The notes below the pieces were generated by a model. It saw only the letters and a program-made list of their open reading frames with translations. It ran no database searches and was not told the DNA's origin. A stretch of 41,639 nucleotides of DNA from an uncultured Faecalicatena sp. (GTDB lineage: Bacteria > Bacillota > Clostridia > Lachnospirales > Lachnospiraceae), in NCBI GenBank assembly GCA_948468385.1, contig CAOKHZ010000035.1, positions 1 through 41,639 on the forward strand, given 5' to 3'. Shown here piece by piece: positions 41,027 to 41,639 of the stretch (the stretch's first letter is position 1; each line of letters begins with the position of its first letter). Position numbers and translations under genes: made by a program.

Positions 41027-41626
41027 ATGGGAAAGAAAATTGTTTGTGAATCATGCGGGACGATTTTTCCATTTGAAAAGGCGAAAGATATGACGGAGTG
41101 TCCCGTTTGTGGAGCGGCTTTCGATGAAGAAGAGCCGAAGCAGGAAAAACCACTTAGTTTTAGTGAAGGTGTCGAATTAGGCCCATATGACTCGTTTGAT
41201 GAGGATAAAATTGACTTTTGGTGGGAAAGCATACATGAACCGGGAATTTATGGCGAGACAGATAACGGATATACAAATTTAATTTGTACTCAATGCAAAC
41301 GAGTTGTAGGTTGCACACGATATCCTATCGCCAAAATAGGTAATTATGTATTAATTGATTCTAAACAAAACAAAGCATGCAAATATTGTGAGAACATTAT
41401 GAAGAATCATATTCTTTTAAAACGCCCAGAAGAATGGGTAGCTTCAAGGAGAAAAATTAGTGCTGTTAATGTATCTGATAACACCCCCAGATGTCCCACT
41501 TGCAGTTCAACAAACATCCGCAAGTTATCTGCAACATCAAAACTCGTGGATGTCGCCGTGTGGGGCGTTCTTTCCCGAAAGGCACACAAGCAGTGGCACT
41601 GCGACAACTGTGGCAGTGAATGGTAA
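41027..41626 (+). CDS. Triple zinc-ribbon protein 3 (199 aa)
   Basis: Conserved N- and C-terminal ribbons as in copies 1 and 2, with the most divergent centre: CTQCKRVVGCTRYPIAKIGN and CKYCENIMKNHILLKRP, plus a 3-residue longer linker (KISAVNVSDNTPRCPTC). AGAGGGAGG precedes the ATG. It ends 13 bases before the window edge, so its terminator is not fully in view. Confidence 0.85.
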   Translation: MGKKIVCESCGTIFPFEKAKDMTECPVCGAAFDEEEPKQEKPLSFSEGVELGPYDSFDEDKIDFWWESIHEPGIYGETDNGYTNLICTQCKRVVGCTRYPIAKIGNYVLIDSKQNKACKYCENIMKNHILLKRPEEWVASRRKISAVNVSDNTPRCPTCSSTNIRKLSATSKLVDVAVWGVLSRKAHKQWHCDNCGSEW

Positions 41627-41639
41627 AACAATAAATTTT

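Overview
The window looks like a chromosomal segment of a low-to-mid-GC Firmicute of class Clostridia, most likely a gut Lachnospiraceae-type anaerobe. The reasons are strong AGGAGG-type ribosome sites, sigma-A promoters of the TTGAAA-N17-TACAAT type, an AgrC-like kinase, a Spo0A-type response regulator, 2-hydroxyacyl-CoA dehydratase homologues, DUF4143 and PD-(D/E)XK ATPases, and remnants of a Clostridia phage tail module. This is family-level recognition, not a species call.

Left third (1-14.0 kb, all on the minus strand). Reading in the direction of transcription, the order is: a GntR/FadR-type regulator, an ABC ATPase, an 882-residue FtsX/MacB-type permease, a 10-bp-periodic array of GTCGAA boxes with a clean promoter, a Spo0A-like response regulator, a 14-codon ORF with an excellent ribosome site, a terminator hairpin, an AgrC-like sensor kinase, a second 10-bp-periodic array of GTTCGAA boxes, and a giant secreted RHS/YD-repeat protein that runs off the left edge. 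The 10-bp spacing and GTCGAA core match the known way Spo0A binds tandem 0A boxes. My main hypothesis is therefore a self-contained signalling circuit in which the Spo0A-like regulator controls its own operon and the RHS surface protein or toxin. This is the best candidate for an undescribed system here.

Middle (14.0-24.7 kb). A 907-residue Fe-S/FAD oxidoreductase of the GltD type and a DUF5692 membrane protein form a plus-strand operon. Its 240-nt leader is strongly structured and carries one of two identical TGGTTGTACCA operators, presumably bound by the divergent GntR regulator. It converges on a minus-strand operon of two 2-hydroxyacyl-CoA dehydratase-family proteins and a small membrane protein. 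A multi-hairpin element, a DUF4143 ATPase and the decayed remains of an AraC regulator and a GH78 rhamnosidase follow.

Accessory segment (24.7-30.0 kb). It holds an AAA-ATPase/PD-(D/E)XK gene broken by a one-base change in a poly-A tract, GyrI-like and DUF3795 proteins, and a RelB/RelE-type toxin-antitoxin pair. The pair is bracketed by a 60-bp direct repeat copied from the 3' end of the neighbouring WYL regulator. A small helix-turn-helix protein is translationally coupled to that regulator.

Right quarter (30.0-41.6 kb, mostly plus strand). This is a scrambled phage-tail locus: a tail-assembly-chaperone-like gene, a tail-tube-like gene, and a tape-measure gene split by about 1.1 kb of inserted DNA (a group II-intron-like RNA remnant and an antisense zinc-ribbon gene). 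After it come at least three tape-measure N-terminal fragments. Each is followed by a zinc-ribbon gene with its own promoter; the first two also show a terminator, while the third gene ends 13 bases before the window edge. A 115-bp leader repeat occurs four times. The zinc-ribbon genes look like phage morons with conserved ends and a variable centre.
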